The notes under the pieces are model-generated. The model searched no databases. It saw only the letters and a list, made by a program, of their open reading frames with translations, and had not been told where the DNA came from. This document shows, piece by piece, positions 12,975 through 14,854 of a stretch of DNA of 14,854 nucleotides; within the stretch, counting starts at the first letter, position 1; the number at the start of each line of letters is the position of its first letter. The translations under genes and the position numbers were made by a program. The DNA lies in assembly GCA_016937725.1 (NCBI GenBank), contig JAFGVZ010000098.1, forward strand, positions 1 through 14,854. The letters run 5' to 3'. Source of the stretch: Paracoccaceae bacterium (GTDB lineage: Bacteria > Pseudomonadota > Alphaproteobacteria > Rhodobacterales > Rhodobacteraceae).

Positions 12975-13831
12975 TGGCGGATTTGTCGCTTCTTTATGGC
13001 CTAGGGGTTACGCGGTCGGGGTCTACCTGGCTGCATGCGGCCCTGCGCGCGCATCCGCAGGTGCATTTGCGCGCGGTCAAAGAAGCGCATTGGTTCGACA
13101 GTTTGGAATATGCCCGGATGGACAAGCATTTGGATAATCTGCGTGCCAAGCGCACTCATATTGCAGCGCGTGATCCGTCTGACGAGCGTGTGACTGCGCT
13201 GTCTGGCTTGATTGCCGCGCTGGAAAACGGGGCAACGCATCAAGAGTATCTGGGTTTCTTGCAGGCCGAAGCGCCCGAAGGCACGCGGGTGTTGGGAGAC
13301 ATCACGCCGGCCTATGCCACTCTGCCCGAAATGCGCTTGCGCCAGATGCAAACTGTGGGTCTGCCCGCGCGTTTTTTGATCGTGTTGCGTGATCCTTTTG
13401 CGCGGCTGGTGTCGCATATCCAGTTCATTGCTGCGCGCAAATTGCGCAAGCCGTCTGAACGTCTGGCAGAGGCCACGCGCACCCTGCGTCAGTTCTTGGC
13501 AGGCCGTCATGATGGGCTTGCATTGCGCAGTGACTACGCCGCCATGTTCGCGCGGCTGGACGCGGCCATCGCGCCCGCAAACCTGCTGGTGTTGTTCTTC
13601 GAGCGGCTGTTTCAACCCGAAACCCTGCACCGCCTGACGGATTGGTTAGGGTTGGACCGTGTCGGGACCGACATGCCAAGCCAGACCAACACAAGCCCAA
13701 GCCTGCCGCTGGATGATGGGCTTCTGGCGCAAGCCCATACCCGCCTGGCCCCGCAATACGCATTCGCCCGCGCGCGCTTTGGCGCAGAGCTTCCCGCCGA
13801 TTGGCGCGCGCCCCAATGGCAAGAGGTCTGA
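12974..13831 (+). CDS. Sulfotransferase inserted between nuoC and nuoD
   Basis: A 285-residue PAPS-dependent sulfotransferase, resembling the heparan N/O-sulfotransferase-like bacterial group. The 5'-phosphosulfate loop is GVTRSGSTWLHAAL (11-24), followed by VKEAHWFD (35-42, compare the KExHFF motif) and GDITPAYA (108-115). The 3'-phosphate site is FLIVLRDPFARLVSH (134-148), with R139 and S147. The late LLVLFFERLF stretch matches the usual acceptor-side strand. It is full length with no frameshift. The start overlaps the nuoC stop by one base (TGATG), with AAGGAGG further up; its end carries GAGGT, which serves as the nuoD ribosome-binding site. No known complex I subunit or assembly factor belongs to this family. 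The acceptor is unknown. Confidence 0.88.
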   Translation: MADLSLLYGLGVTRSGSTWLHAALRAHPQVHLRAVKEAHWFDSLEYARMDKHLDNLRAKRTHIAARDPSDERVTALSGLIAALENGATHQEYLGFLQAEAPEGTRVLGDITPAYATLPEMRLRQMQTVGLPARFLIVLRDPFARLVSHIQFIAARKLRKPSERLAEATRTLRQFLAGRHDGLALRSDYAAMFARLDAAIAPANLLVLFFERLFQPETLHRLTDWLGLDRVGTDMPSQTNTSPSLPLDDGLLAQAHTRLAPQYAFARARFGAELPADWRAPQWQEV

Positions 13832-13832
13832 C

Positions 13833-14854
13833 ATGATGGATGGCAGCTACACCCCGGACACGCTGACGCAAGAGCAGCGCATCCGCAATTTCAACATCAA
13901 TTTCGGCCCGCAACACCCTGCGGCACATGGTGTTTTGCGGCTGGTGCTGGAACTGGATGGCGAGATCGTGGAACGGTGCGATCCGCATATCGGCCTGCTG
14001 CACCGTGGCACCGAGAAGCTGATGGAGTCGCGCACCTATCTGCAAAACCTGCCGTATTTCGACCGTCTGGATTACGTGGCCCCGATGAATCAGGAACATG
14101 CCTGGTGCTTGGCCATAGAGCGGCTGACCGGCGTGGAAGTGCCGCGCCGCGCCTCGCTGATCCGGGTGCTCTATTCCGAGATCGGGCGTATTCTGTCGCA
14201 TCTGCTGAACGTGACCACGCAGGCGATGGATGTGGGCGCGCTGACCCCGCCGCTCTGGGGGTTCGAGGAACGCGAAAAACTGATGATCTTCTACGAGCGG
14301 GCTTGCGGCGCGCGTCTGCACGCGGCCTATTTTCGACCCGGCGGCGTGCATCAGGACCTGCCGCCCGCACTGATCGACGATATCGAGGAATGGGCGCACG
14401 CCTTCCCCAAGTTGCTGGACGACATCGACACGCTGCTGACCGAAAACCGCATTTTCAAACAGCGCAACGCCGATATCGGGATCATTTCGGAACAGGAGAT
14501 CCTCGATTGGGGCTATTCTGGCGTGATGGTGCGCGGCTCTGGGCTGGCATGGGATCTGCGTCGTGCGCAACCCTATGAATGCTATGACGAATTCGACTTC
14601 AAGATCCCCGTCGGCAAGAACGGCGATTGCTATGATCGCTACCTGTGCCGGATGCAGGAAATGCGCGAATCGACCAACATCATGTTGCAAGCGATTGAAA
14701 AGCTGCGCGCGCCAGAGGGGCAGGGCGATGTGCTGGCCCGCGGCAAGATCACGCCGCCGTCGCGGTCGGATATGAAAACCTCGATGGAAAGCCTGATCCA
14801 CCATTTCAAGCTTTACACCGAAGGCTTCCACGTGCCTGCGGGCGAAGTCTATGC
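13833..14854 (+). CDS. nuoD: NADH-quinone oxidoreductase subunit D, cut by window edge
   Basis: The first ~340 residues of the 49-kDa subunit, which forms the quinone-binding pocket beside cluster N2 together with NuoB. The sequence shows the family opening NFNINFGPQHPAAHGVLRL, then HIGLLHRGTEKLME, YFDRLDYVAPMNQEHA and later DLRRAQPYECYDEFDF. The start is ATGATG at 13833, with GAGGT seven bases upstream inside the sulfotransferase gene; the second ATG (13836) is equally possible. The gene continues past the right edge, where about 65-70 residues would remain. It is separated from nuoC by the 858-base sulfotransferase gene but begins one base after that gene's stop, so it relies on the same message. 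Confidence 0.97.
   Translation, partial: MMDGSYTPDTLTQEQRIRNFNINFGPQHPAAHGVLRLVLELDGEIVERCDPHIGLLHRGTEKLMESRTYLQNLPYFDRLDYVAPMNQEHAWCLAIERLTGVEVPRRASLIRVLYSEIGRILSHLLNVTTQAMDVGALTPPLWGFEEREKLMIFYERACGARLHAAYFRPGGVHQDLPPALIDDIEEWAHAFPKLLDDIDTLLTENRIFKQRNADIGIISEQEILDWGYSGVMVRGSGLAWDLRRAQPYECYDEFDFKIPVGKNGDCYDRYLCRMQEMRESTNIMLQAIEKLRAPEGQGDVLARGKITPPSRSDMKTSMESLIHHFKLYTEGFHVPAGEVY

Noticed and set aside
12974..13831. Sulfotransferase in the nuo operon read as a recent insertion or mobile element
   Set aside because: No terminal repeats, target duplications or transposase are visible. The one-base stop/start overlap and shared ribosome-binding region argue against a fresh insertion.
13425..14831. 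468-codon open frame on the minus strand
   Set aside because: Antisense to the sulfotransferase and nuoD, both of which have clear family motifs. The antisense product shows none.
1..14854. tRNA, rRNA, CRISPR arrays and insertion sequences
   Set aside because: I saw no cloverleaf-type sequence, no regularly spaced direct repeats and no transposase-like protein on either strand.

Overview
The window looks like chromosomal DNA of a Rhodobacteraceae-type alphaproteobacterium. It is GC-rich. NuoA, NuoB, NuoC and NuoD closely resemble the alphaproteobacterial/mitochondrial forms of complex I. The surface-glycan proteins (a GT14 enzyme with a long C-terminal extension, and paired short GT2 enzymes) are of a kind I associate with that family. 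The assignment comes from reading the proteins, not from a search.

Layout. (1) Positions 1-2254, minus strand: a capsule-export type ABC permease (kpsM-like), then a small membrane protein with a cysteine pair whose stop overlaps the start of a DUF1989 protein, then the 5' end of lepA running off the left edge. (2) Positions 2357-4174, plus strand: cysQ (3'-phosphoadenosine 5'-phosphate phosphatase) and galU (UDP-glucose pyrophosphorylase), the latter followed by an intrinsic terminator. (3) Positions 4298-9560, plus strand: a surface-glycan cluster with two paralogous GT2 glycosyltransferases, a GT14 'Branch' glycosyltransferase and a large two-part sulfotransferase. It ends in a GC-rich hairpin. 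(4) Positions 9653-11218: a minus-strand nucleoside hydrolase, then, divergently, a secreted LprI-type (DUF1311) protein. (5) Positions 11461-14854, plus strand: the start of the complex I operon, nuoA-nuoB-nuoC, then an unexpected sulfotransferase gene, then nuoD running off the right edge. No gene-free stretch exceeds 300 bases. The longest (11219-11460) holds a candidate nuo promoter and a strong inverted repeat.

How the genes fit together. GalU supplies UDP-glucose. The GT2 pair and the GT14 enzyme could build a glycan. The two sulfotransferases could sulfate it or another acceptor using PAPS, and CysQ would remove the inhibitory product PAP. The KpsM-like permease could export a polysaccharide, but its ATPase partner is not here. 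The strongest oddity is the sulfotransferase between nuoC and nuoD: its start codon overlaps the nuoC stop and its last codons carry the nuoD ribosome-binding site. This pathway view is inference from gene content; acceptors and products cannot be read from the sequence.
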